Assembly (NCBI RefSeq): GCF_007655135.1
Contig: NC_045127.1
Location: 4,216,001-4,280,000 of the forward strand
DNA: 64,000 nt
Reading direction: 5' to 3'
Source of the DNA: Punica granatum
Lineage: Eukaryota; Streptophyta; Magnoliopsida; Myrtales; Lythraceae
Part shown: one piece after another, positions 33,595 through 43,239 of the stretch
Position numbering within the stretch: position 1 is the first letter of the stretch
Layout of the letters: each line of letters begins with the position of its first letter
Translations under genes and position numbers: made by a program
Notes under the pieces: model-generated
Databases searched by the model: none
Told to the model about the DNA's origin: nothing
The model's input: the letters and a program-made list of their open reading frames with translations, nothing else

Positions 33595-34387
33595 TCTACT
33601 CACACTGTCAAGTAGAGTTCAATATTGAAAGCTACAGATGTAAAATTTCTACTAAATTTCGAGGTAATCATCAGTTCAAGACTTGTCCTTCTCGAGGTAA
33701 TTAAATTGACTGATCATCGCCTTTTAACTGAAGAACCTTTTCTGTGCATATTGCCTTTTTCACCCGTAACTTTTCCAGGAGAAAGACGTAAACGACAGAG
33801 TCAGAGAGGTTCTTCCTTATCCACTCATCAACAACAAAAGGGTTGAAGATGGAATGGAACCCAGACAAGAAATGGTTGATGAAGTCCGTTCACTGCTTCC
33901 TCCGGCTATTATCAAGTCGCAGACAGAGGAATTGGCTCAGGATGATGTCCATGGCACTGAGCTCCATCATCGGCAACTGAAAGCCACTGGCTCAGTTTCG
34001 TCCGAGGAAAATGTGGATGAGTTCCTTGACTATAAGAAGGAGAATACCACAAGCATTAATTCCGCAAAGACCATCGTTTTGGCACCTGCTTCCGCGTTCA
34101 CAGCACGACGTCGACTTCCAAGGCTGCAGTAACGCAAGCAACCAAAGGGAATGATGATAGTCAGGCAGAATTGGTACGTCCCACCCTCAGATGGTTCGTT
34201 TAGAAATGAATTGATCAAATGGAGCACCTTCAATGTCGAGGAAGGCGTTGCAGCAACAGATGCTGGCAAGGGTAGCGACGGAAGACAAACGGTGGAAGAG
34301 AATGGAGCAGCAGGACGGGATAGAGGAGGTAAACATAGTTATTTGCCCCGGTGGCTCAAGGGAAAGGCCGAGAAAGGAGAAAAATGA
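33595..34387 (+). pseudogene. Copy e3: e-type copy with promoter deletion, lost start and frameshift
   Basis: The promoter module is present to ctactaaatttc and then joins directly to gaggtaatcatcagttcaag, so the TATA box and start region seen in e1 and e2 are deleted. The start codon context reads acaacaaaagggttgaag where e1 has acaacatgggtgaag. The acidic domain is open from 33854. The frame then stops at 34132, and the motif part continues in another frame (34151-34387) with SFRNELIKWSTFNVEE and the tail LPRWLKGKAEKGEK. The NLS/SIM segment of e1 is largely lost. Confidence 0.7.
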
Positions 34388-34759
34388 ATTGTACTTGAAA
34401 CTTCCTTTTGCTTTTTTTTTTTTAGAACATTTATGGTAGTTATAATAGTAGAAGATTTTATTAGATATAAATTTCAATTTCCTAATTTTTCCATTGGTCA
34501 TTTGGCTTATAAATTATGTGATTCTTGAGTTGCCCGTTATAATGAAGTTGTTTGCTTCCGGTCAATCACGTTTATCTTTCCTATGTCTGGACTCCTTTCT
34601 CATATATTAAACTACGTAAGGACCCGCGTTTGCGCCGGAGCGATGATTAATCTTTTTTGCCGGTGGCTCTTAGGTGCCCTAGGCCCTCGTAGCCTGGCTA
34701 TACACAAAATATGTGTATGTATTTGTCAGCTTTGCAGTTGCTCGCCGTTGCTTCGTAAA
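34388..34759 (+). other. Spacer downstream of e3
   Basis: AT-rich 3' flank. A short GC-rich patch near 34620-34650 (acccgcgtttgcgccgg) stands out but could not be assigned. Confidence 0.35.
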
Positions 34760-35310
34760 TGGCTCGAAATGAGCGCCCAGCAGGAACAGAGCATATCCAC
34801 AATGTAGGCAAGAACACTTTCATATTATGGCCCTCGACCATAAAGAGGTGAAAGAAGCCATCAAATAGATATTTGGAACGAGGAAGAAAAAGGAATGAGC
34901 TAGAAAATGAAACTGCGATTGGAATCCGAAGCCGAGAAAGAACATGGTCAAGTGAAAGCATGGGAACATGCGCAAGGAGCTTCTGTCCATATGCCTACAG
35001 AACATAACGTAGACGTGCTTGACCCCCGCGACGCATGCAAATACCATCTTCTCACAGCTCTTTGGAGCTGCCATGGCGATGACATTGGGCTTCGAAATCA
35101 TTACTTCAAAATGTTGACTTTTGATACTCGCAAAGGGAACATTGGTTGCCATTCGTGACATCAAAGTGGCGACTGGTCGAGGTGGCCATGGTGGTTCGGG
35201 TTTTGGCAGCGAACACCTATCAAATGAGCCAAGCCGCTGCATAAGCCCCTCAGAGAAGCCACGCTGGTGGCAACAGTACTTTATTTCTTATATCTTTCTA
35301 AGTTTAATCT
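34760..35310 (+). pseudogene. Copy m: diverged f-like family member with a frameshift in the motif region
   Basis: The 5' part resembles the f1 N-terminal region (cagcaggaacagagcatatc, then aagaagccatcaaatag with a stop). An open frame from 34907 (MKLRLESEAEKEHG) reaches the motif GLRNHYFKMLTFDTRKG at about 35090-35140 and then stops. The second frame (35121-35327) continues with a Gly-rich linker and CISPSEKPRWWQQYF, so one indel near 35130 separates motif and tail. It may be a single-base error or a true pseudogene. Confidence 0.5.
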
Positions 35311-35589
35311 ACAGTTTAATAGCTTAATGTTCGAATCATGATGTGCAACCGAAGTATATATTTCTCGTGATTGTTTGCGTGATAAATATATGATATTGTG
35401 CATTACACAGAAAATAGTTTTAAACCATTAGCTAAGTATAGTTCAGCACAATTTTGCTTTGAGAAAATTTGGGTTCTTCCTGCAAATCAACCACACTAGG
35501 CCGGATACAACAGATTCGGGAGACACGCGGATGTAGCTAGGGCTTGCAGAGGAACATGACATCCCATTGAGTTTACACATGTATACATA

Positions 35590-35700
35590 CACCCTCAGAT
35601 GGTCCATTAAGGAATGAACTGTCCAAGAGAGGAGGACTTTCCGTAGCTACGGATGCACTGTGATGCTGGCGGAAGGATGGAATATAATGGGAGATAGAAT
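35590..35700 (+). pseudogene. g-type relic upstream of U1-4
   Basis: The phrase accctcagatggtccattaa with gaatgaactgtccaag and ggaggactttcc is the third g-type relic. It is frameshifted like the others. The flank to 36050 matches that before U1-3. Confidence 0.65.
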
Positions 35701-36056
35701 GCGGATGTCGAGGTACAGGAGAATGTTAACTAATTCGAGCAAGACTCTGCATTTTGATGAGCTATTTCTGGTGTCAGGCGACTTTCAGTTATTCACCGTC
35801 CAAAAGTCGGCTGGCTTAATGGATGACTTTTTGTTTTCAGTATTCACAAAACCTATATTGCATTGCCTTGTGATTTCAAACGTTCTGATTATTGAACATG
35901 TCCAACCAACGTCTACGTGTCGAAGTTATAACTCGAACACCGCTTCTTTTTTTGCTCCGAGTACATTGAATTTCCAAAGCGAATAACATGGAGAGTACTC
36001 CCTCAGCAGGAAGTTGTCGGACCAATGAATTTTTTTTTTCAGAAAGTCAAATATGA

Positions 36057-36110
36057 ATACCACATCGAAAAGCTTAGCGAAGAAGATGGGGAAGAGGGGA
36101 TTATAAAATG
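36057..36110 (+). promoter_or_regulatory. U1-4 promoter: USE-like and TATA
   Basis: A USE-like ataccacatcg lies at 36057-36067 and a TATA box ttataaaatg at 36101-36110. The spacing is as in U1-3. Confidence 0.8.
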
Positions 36111-36132
36111 AAGGGTCAGCTAATGGGGCAAC

Positions 36133-36291
36133 ATACTTACCTGGACGGGCTCAATGGGCGATCCTGAAAGCCCATGGGCTAGGCTGGTGACCTTCATTGC
36201 ACTTCGAAGGGGTGCCCGCCTAAGGTCGGCCCAAGTGGTCGAGCCTACGTCATAATTTGTGGCAGCGGGGGCCTGCGTTCGCGCGGCCCCT
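36133..36291 (+). ncRNA. U1: U1 spliceosomal snRNA, locus 4
   Basis: It is 159 bases long with atacttacctgg at the 5' end, the Sm site aatttgtgg and the terminal hairpin gggcctgcgttcgcgcggcccc. It differs from U1-3 at a few positions (cccgcctaagg in place of ccagcctaagg). The promoter is intact; an AT repeat follows close downstream (about 36312-36342). It is probably functional or recently so. Confidence 0.9.
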
Positions 36292-36559
36292 ACCCAATTC
36301 TGAGTATGAAAATATATACATATATATATATATATATATATTAAATTGACTAACCGGACAAATTTAATCTTCGTGCGAGTAAAATAATTAATGAACTGAG
36401 TGGATAATTTAGCACTTGAAAGGTACCTAATTTGAGAATTTAGTGCTGACGAGATTTTTGTTTAGACTGACTCACCCGTGATCAGTCTTAATCGACTAAA
36501 TACTAGCTCATTTCCAGTCTCATTTGGAAAAAGCTAGCGTGGCATGTTATCCTATGATT

Positions 36560-36740
36560 TGGTTTGAACTGGGACAGACCTGAATTGGGACTCATACTTG
36601 GAGATGATCGTTATGAGTTTGTGATCGGAAGGGTTGTTGTGGTGGCAGAATGGCACAGCCGGCCAAAAATGGTCCTACAGGAGATTAGTCAGAACAAGAC
36701 ATGTAACTTGATGAGCTACTTCCTATGTTGGGCGTCTTTC
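36560..36740 (+). pseudogene. Third a-type relic, downstream of U1-4
   Basis: The block gaactgggacagacctgaat through tgagtttgtgatcgg and ttgtggtggcag matches copy a and the relics at 9.4 and 24.4 kb. The motif block itself is deleted. Confidence 0.5.
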
Positions 36741-36952
36741 CATGAATTATCGATGTTTAGGAGTAAGTAGAACTGATAGTGATGCATGAGTTCCTTGTTT
36801 GCGCTATCTGGCAGATTGGTTCCGGGAGAAAATTCTCCCTTTTTCACAGAAAATATGTTATAGCCTGAAGATCCTGTAAGACTTGTGCAAAAAGTTATGT
36901 TTCTTAATGGGATTTATAGTATTTTGATCATTGAAATTCTGATTATTGTTTC

Positions 36953-37491
36953 TTGAAGAAGTTTTTTGCGTGTGGAAGTTCATTATTACTCGATCTTCTC
37001 CAATTGACTGCTTCCTTCCTTCCAAATGAGTTGAGTTTCCAAAGAGAGATTAGAACCAGGAGCTTTTGCTCATGTGATTTCAAGTCAGTTCTCGACCCAC
37101 CGAGTTCTCTCTGTTGCTCTCTTTACTTCCCTGTATGGAGCAAAGAGGGTTATCACCACCAGCGTGTCCCGAGCAAACCAGTGGTAACAAGCGGGAAGAT
37201 GAGGCGGCTGAGGATGTACAAGATCATAATTTGACAACAGAGGTGATACTCTCACAGCAGCCAATACTTTGCCTCAGACCGATCCCGTCACCCTGTTGGA
37301 CAACCAATTTCCTGGTCGACGCTCGAGCAGAGAAAGGAAGGACGGTCATCTCGAACTGGATATAGTGGCTCCATTCAGTGCCAGATCGTGCCTACTGATA
37401 CCAGAGTTGAGCGTCTCATGGAAGTGAGCCATGCTAGTGGGGGCTGGTGGCAATCATGGTTGTGGCAGTGCTGCGGGTGGTGGTGATGGAA
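36953..37491 (+). other. Paralogous block with Trp/Cys-rich open frame
   Basis: It is related to 3438-3834. One frame from about 37239 to 37491 is open for about 80 codons without an early ATG and ends in GGWWQSWLWQCCGWW. This Trp/Cys-rich end resembles the tail of copy a (SWWQKWWCTGG). It could be the 3' exon of another family copy whose motif block has been lost. No complete gene model is possible. Confidence 0.3.
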
Positions 37492-37921
37492 CGAATATTT
37501 GGCGGCGATGGACAAGTTGTCCCGTAAAAATGATTTGTTTAAAGAATTGGATTTGGAAAAACCTGAAAAGCTCCAGTAATGCTATAAATGAGGAAATACA
37601 TAGGACTAATGTTTTGTTACGTATGCATGAAATGGTCGAGTTAATCATAGCATGCGCCATACATTCAGAGTTCAGAATATATGGGGAGTCCGGAATAGGC
37701 AGGATTGTCATGTTCATTCAAGTTTGAAAACGATGATAACGAGGTTAAAGCATATGGGTATATACTTAGTTCTTGACATTTTTTATGGTAAAAAAAAAGA
37801 AATGGTTGGACTTAGTTGTCCGATAACTGCAAAGTTCAAAGACATTCTATATATATGTTCTCTTTGATTATGTTGATTCTATAAAGAGAAGAGTTCTGAG
37901 TTTGATTCTGTTCTGGGTCCA

Positions 37922-38167
37922 ATGAAGTTCGGGAAATATATAGAAGATGCTTCCCTCGTGAATGAACTTTTCAAGATGCGGACGTTTCTTATGGAAGGTG
38001 AGGGTGGAGAGGAGGATGGTACTGATGGAGGTGGGATGGCGGAAAATGGCAATGAAGGACAGAGTAGGAGGGTCAACAGAGGCAGCGCTGATGGTGCAGA
38101 TTGGTCACGGAAGTCGCGAAAGCGGAAGAGGCAATGGTGGTGCTGTAAGGGCAGTCACGCCAAATGA
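37922..38167 (+). CDS. Copy o: short FKMRTFD-motif protein, 81 aa
   Basis: The frame opens MKFGKYIEDASLVNELFKMRTFLMEG, so the family motif sits almost at the N terminus. An acidic Gly-rich linker follows, then a basic stretch (WSRKSRKRKRQWWCC) and the end KGSHAK. The acidic domain of the e and f types is absent; an upstream exon is possible but not seen. The basic cluster could act as a nuclear signal. The 3' flank (38168-38790) has no other gene. Confidence 0.45.
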   Translation: MKFGKYIEDASLVNELFKMRTFLMEGEGGEEDGTDGGGMAENGNEGQSRRVNRGSADGADWSRKSRKRKRQWWCCKGSHAK

Positions 38168-38990
38168 GAAGCAATCATCAAGCAGTGGATTCATGCGTGC
38201 GATAAGGGAAATCTGAGACCGATGAATAACTGAGTAACAGCGGAGTTCTCCACAGCCGTGATGATTATCCTATCAATCTGTTCGCCTTCCGTGTTTGTCT
38301 CTCCCTTAGCTGCCGATTAGACCATGCGGAACAGCCTCATGTAATTAGTTGCATCTGTGGACAATAAAATGCAGTCACTTGTAGACAGATACTTTACGAG
38401 TCATTAAATTTGAGCCACGGATGAGTAGTTACTAGGTGTTTCCATACTTTATGCACCCCAAAAAGCCGTGGACGGGAGTGTTTCCTGATGTTTTACGTAC
38501 ATTTACCAAATAACCGACCCCCGGCCTAATCGACTAGTCTTGAAAGAAAGAGGTTAACTTATCACATAAAGGAAGCTAGAAGAGTCTCTCGGCTTTACAA
38601 GATGCAGTCAAACTCAACTGCCAAACATGCCGTTCCCTCTGCCTGCCTCTCATGGAGTTGACTGTAGCAACATTCATGGAACAAAAAGTATAACAAAAAT
38701 AAAAAAAGTTTGGGCCTTATCCTAATCCTCTTCTTTATGACTTCCCTTCTTTTAATATGTTATTAAATAACAGTACTATAGAGCAAACAACTTGCCCCAT
38801 CTTCCATATTCTTTATTAATTTGCTTACCTCAGATGGAGATCTCACATGGGGTTGAATGTTTCAAACATTCTGTATCCTATTCATTCAGTAATTACACAT
38901 CTGTCATGTACAGAAACAAAAGATTTTCATTGTTTCCTGTTCCCCGCTGCTTTATTAGAATTCTTGTTCGGTTTTCTTTTCTGTCGGAGA

Positions 38991-39286
38991 TGGCTAAGAG
39001 GGACTGGCAACAACAAAGTACTGGTGGTGAGGCCACGCTGATGGCCGGCTATAACATGCTTGCGGTTGCTGAGAAGACGAGTACATGGGGGTCGGGAGAG
39101 AATCAGAAGCGCCTGAAGTTAACGGATGCAGCAGAGAAGGATACAGAATCAGGGGGTCAAATCAGCAACCGGGGCGTCACTATTATGGACACGCATATGG
39201 AGGACTTGGAGCAGAAAAGAGAAGATGAGCAAGTGAATTGCTCGTCCCCAAAGCCGGAGGAGCTCTTCTTCTACAAATTCTTCTAA
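38991..39286 (+). CDS. Copy p: putative family-related small protein without the motif, about 98 aa
   Basis: The chosen start MAKRDWQQQSTGG lies inside a longer open frame (from 38792) whose first part looks like leader sequence. The protein is Gln/Glu/Lys-rich and ends KPEELFFYKFF. The end DNA (gaggagctcttcttctacaa) is similar to sequence just after the r stop codon (atggagctcttcttgtacaa at 42593), which links p to the array. The FKMRTFD motif is not found. Low confidence that it is translated. Confidence 0.35.
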
Positions 39287-39299
39287 GCAGATTAATCAT

Positions 39300-40783
39300 G
39301 TTCCGCTCATCACGCAGCACCGTAGAATAGATACTGTGTGTAGCAATCGTGTTGAAGTTTTCTCGTCCTTTTACCAGCTCGACGACTGATTAGATAATAT
39401 CCAGGGCTGACCTTCATATCTTTAGTATATAGTCTGTGGCTATATATACAGTGGCATTCTATTCGTAACCGAGCAATCTGTTCCTATCTTGAAGTAATGG
39501 TCTCTCGAGAGGGTTCCATCCCTTTCTCCATCGTGATTGCATATAGTTATGGTATATAATCAGAGGATAGATATCCATTCATACTGTGATAGTGTTGCTG
39601 TTTTGAGAGATCTGTTTATATCACGGTAAGACTTAATTAACTCCACTTAAGATGTGAAGACCCTATACAACAATATCTGTGCAGTACCTCATGCTTCGAA
39701 TTCGGGGGGGTATGGTCCTCTGAGTTGCTGGAAACATGCATAGTAGTTCTGGAATGACTGGCGATCGGTACGAGAGTGAAAATCTGTCTCATTGTCCCTG
39801 TCACATCTTGCAATGCAAGTTGTTTTCGCCGAAATCACATTTAAAAATTTGTAATTGACAGATTCTGCTGAGGGCGGAAGACAATAGAAAACGAACAAGA
39901 AATAAATGGACGAGGTCCATTTGAACAAAATTTTGCCACGACGCGAAAATTTGAACAGAATTTTTCATCAAATAATAACCTCTTAGCAAATCCATATGCT
40001 CCACCCTCGAGCAATTATTCATCATATAAAACATCTCAATAATATTAATCACCAAAAATTCATTCATGAATTCCTCACACTAATCCAAGAAGAGCTAAAC
40101 AGAATTTTTCCTGGTTGATTTACAATAATTCTATTCAAAACTTCTATACTTAATTATAAAACGAAAAGGTTTAGCCGGAGGGTTCTCAGCTGGTCCTGAA
40201 GTCAAAAATGATTCTCCAGCATAGCCAAATCATTCTCAAACTCTTTTTTGAAAAAAAAGAGAGAAAGAAAGAAAGAAAGAAATTGTGAGCATAAAATGAA
40301 CTATTATTAATTAAACATTTTATATTTCGGAGCAATCAAGCACTCATACGAAAAGTACAATACTTTAATTTATGTTTTCACGGTGCGCAAGTGCTAAATG
40401 CTTCTTGCATCATATGATACACTACGGTTCTAATGTGCTGTCTATAACGACAGTACAAAATATTATCGAAAAATGACTACATGAAACCGCCGGCACGTAG
40501 GGGCTAGTTAGTAATTAATAGAGTGACACCAATCTACAGAAGCCAATTCCTCAAAGATGTTGTGCGTTTTTTTTTTTCGACAAGTGATGTTCTGAAATTT
40601 TTTTTGGTGACTAATGTTCTGCAAATTTTGGAGTAGCTATGATGTTTTGTTTTTGTTCGCCCCTCTCCTGAGTTGCACCTGAGCAGCTGAGCTCGCCACT
40701 GCACTCTCTCTCTTTCTCTAGGTGCCATCCTTCCTGCGACAGATATCAACCCTTATATTTGTGTTTGTGATATTGTTCCAACG
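39300..40783. other. AT-rich spacer between p and q
   Basis: No gene is supported. It contains a short GAAA run (about 40256-40280) and a poly-T tract near 40567-40581. Confidence 0.4.
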
Positions 40784-40800
40784 TATATAAATACGATATA
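40784..40800 (+). promoter_or_regulatory. TATA-like box upstream of q
   Basis: The sequence tatataaatacga lies about 35 bases before the predicted start of q. It is inferred from position only. Confidence 0.35.
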
Positions 40801-40820
40801 TGTGTGTGTGAGATGCATGT

Positions 40821-41090
40821 GTGGCAAAAATGCCTGGTCTCACATCGGCGGCCATCAGGTCCAGCATCGTACCTGTTTCACGTAGAAACGAGTGGTTCAA
40901 AATGAGAACTTTTGATGTCTGGGAAGGTGCTGTAGCAGGGATAGGGGTCGGAGAGGGTAGCAAAGGAGGACAAAAGCCAGAAGACGGCATCACGGCAGAG
41001 AAGCAACACCCACAGGGTGCAGCAGGTGGACGGAGCTCCTCTTGTTGGCTTTGGTGGTTGAAGGGAAGATCCCATAAAAGATCAAACTAA
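40821..41090 (+). CDS. Copy q: short FKMRTFD-motif protein, 89 aa
   Basis: The frame starts MAKMPGLTSAAIRSS and reaches the motif SRRNEWFKMRTFDVWE at about residue 21. The Gly-rich linker (GIGVGEGSKGGQKPEDG) closely resembles that of f1 and f2. The tail is SCWLWWLKGRSHKRSN, like e1. The upstream acidic domain is missing. The 3' flank (41095-41770) is paralogous to the e1 3' flank, so q is a real duplicate with a shortened 5' end. Confidence 0.5.
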   Translation: MAKMPGLTSAAIRSSIVPVSRRNEWFKMRTFDVWEGAVAGIGVGEGSKGGQKPEDGITAEKQHPQGAAGGRSSSCWLWWLKGRSHKRSN

Positions 41091-41639
41091 AAATGCTTAT
41101 TTATTCATTTGATTGTGCTCAGAAAGGATCTCCTTTTCCGCTATCGATGTTTTTCCTACTAGTTCAAATGATTAACAACTCATCCTGCCTGAACATGTAA
41201 GTTGGTTCTACCAGCGGGAGCATCAGCGATCGATTGTATAACTCGGTCCAGCTTGCCGTCTAAGAGGTTCTAAGAAACTCATATGGTTATTCCACCTAAA
41301 GCAGATATCAAGGCTATACATTGCCTCTACAAATCAGACTTATCAGCCAAACAATTCAATAATCAATGTCATTGGGACTCAAACAAGCCCATTAAGGAAG
41401 AGGAGTAAGCTTTTGGTCTAATTGTTAGCTCACATGATTGTCATGTAGTATTTTAATAGTTCGGTGTCTTACGAGGAGAAACTTTCGCTTGTTAACGTTA
41501 TGTTCGAGTCCAAAGAGTCGAGGACAAAAGCCAATGCGACACTTCCAATGCAGAGGCTTAGTTTTACATAGATAAAAGAATAATTATCCAGTGGACAGAT
41601 AAAGATCACTGAATCACTGCCCTTTTCATATGAGGAGTT

Positions 41640-41689
41640 TTTTTTTTCGATAAGTTTTTTTTATTACATATATATCTATATATAAGTAT
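41640..41689. mobile_element. Small insertion with 14-bp direct repeats
   Basis: A 50-bp T-rich insert (starting ttttttttcgataag) is flanked by tcatatgaggagtt at 41626-41639 and tcatacgaggagtt at 41690-41703. The e1 flank at about 11650 has the single uninterrupted site (catttgaggagttaac). Poly-T at one end and a long target duplication resemble a very short LINE- or SINE-type integration on the opposite strand. Confidence 0.55.
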
Positions 41690-42022
41690 TCATACGAGGA
41701 GTTAACGAGGCAGAATAGTTCGACAAAACTGGGATAAATGTAACGCACGAGAAAAGGAAAGGAAGGAGATATTCAGAGAACTGTCTCCCTTGCTAACCAA
41801 TCATTTTAGTTACTTTAAATTTGTGTAATGTGAATCTAAAAGCTATTATTATCTGAAGAAACAATGCGACATGGTTATGCGATAGATAATGATAGACAAT
41901 GGCTTGACTGGTGACGTGAAATATGAGACATTGAATAACTTTTTGCTCTCGTGTGAGGCCGCCCAAGGCACTTGCTGTGAACAGCTGGGAAGTATATTTT
42001 ACCTATTTGCTGCGTCTGCTGT

Positions 42023-42034
42023 ACTATAAATATG
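42023..42034 (+). promoter_or_regulatory. TATA box of copy r
   Basis: The sequence actataaatatg lies about 70-80 bases before the r start codon, which leaves a short unspliced leader. Confidence 0.5.
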
Positions 42035-42102
42035 GGCCAACGTTGGGAATGAATGTGACAACACAGCCTATTCTTCTTGCCTTTGGTTAACAAGGTTGGA
42101 AA

Positions 42103-42561
42103 ATGGCTGGACCAGACAGCAACCCGGAAGCATGCAACATAGACAACAAGGATGGCTCATTTGAATCAGAGAAGATGGAATTGGAAAGACAAAGTATCCA
42201 GCAAGACCCTGAGACAGAGCAGCTGGTCCAGGGCTGGGAACCGGAACAAGGTGTGGAGAAAGCACATTGCCAAGAAGAATCTCGACTGGAAAATGGTGGC
42301 GGGCTTCTCCTCCCCTGCCTGCCCTGGCCATATGGCCGTTGTGCGATGCTGATTGCTAATGATGAACTTCGAAACGAGCTCTTTAAATGGTTGACTTTTG
42401 ATGTCAGAGATGGCGCAGGCAACGGCTCCAAGGATTGCAAAGCATTAGTCGGAAGTGCCAGCACTAATAGAGGCAGCGGACGAGAAGGGAACAGCGGGGC
42501 GAGCCCTGGAGGTGGTGGTGGGAAGTCAGGGTGTCACGACTGGCTCTGCTTTAAGAAGTGA
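42103..42561 (+). CDS. Copy r: FKMRTFD-motif protein, 152 aa
   Basis: The frame opens MAGPDSNPEACNIDNKDG. An acidic Gln/Glu-rich region (residues about 20-65) follows, then a short hydrophobic stretch (GGLLLPCLPWPYGRC) and the motif ELRNELFKWLTFDVRDG near residue 88. The linker is Gly/Ser-rich and the tail is CHDWLCFKK. The frame is intact, has a clear TATA box and needs no intron, so r is one of the best candidates for an active gene of this family. It is the last copy before the conserved gene space. There is no recognised domain and the function is unknown. Confidence 0.55.
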   Translation: MAGPDSNPEACNIDNKDGSFESEKMELERQSIQQDPETEQLVQGWEPEQGVEKAHCQEESRLENGGGLLLPCLPWPYGRCAMLIANDELRNELFKWLTFDVRDGAGNGSKDCKALVGSASTNRGSGREGNSGASPGGGGGKSGCHDWLCFKK

Positions 42562-43239
42562 TGAGGAATAGAAGGTGACATGGCCGTATCCATGGAGCTC
42601 TTCTTGTACAAGTTCTGCAGGGTTGCAATAAGATGAAACACGTCGTGTTAATCGGAAAGCTCCGCATTTCAGGCAGCAGTCAATTTTCTGAAGGGATCAA
42701 TCATCTGCAGAGCGACCAAGCTCTGATGGATGATCACTTTCCATCATGAGGCATGATATAATGAACACAGATCGTTTCTCCCTGCTCCAAATCAGCTAAG
42801 CTACAAAACCGGGTACTGACCATCTGTTAATTCTTCTTTCTTTAGTGCTTAAATCATCACGAACTGTTGTATCAAACTTTACGACAATGATTCTGATAGA
42901 AAGCGAGTAATCGAGGTTTCAGATTCACTTAGAGAGTTAAGCATTTCATCTATTTTAACTAAACAAATGACTTATCTTTCAATGACCAAACTTCTGAGGC
43001 CTCTCTCCACACCTCGGCGGAATATGTTATGGACTGTCGTACGTCCTCATTCAGACTACAGAAAACAAATTTATTTATCAACTCAAGCTAATGAGGATAT
43101 ATGTACCAACAATCAATCTTCAAGGCTACATAATTAACTCGGCGATACAACATTGGGCTGAACATTCTCAGTAATTCCTCGGCTCGTATAATCTGAACCA
43201 TAGACATTGCTTTTAATTACAAGATATTCGTCAATCAGT
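42562..43239. other. 3' flank of r and 3' end of the EHD gene
   Basis: It holds the presumed r 3' UTR (with the ggagctcttcttgtacaag block shared with p) and, converging from the other strand, the EHD 3' UTR. Nothing else is seen. Confidence 0.5.

Noticed and set aside
40838..40850. USE-like tctcacatcgg near copy q as a possible snRNA promoter
   Set aside because: No snRNA-like sequence follows at the expected distance, and it lies inside the q reading frame.
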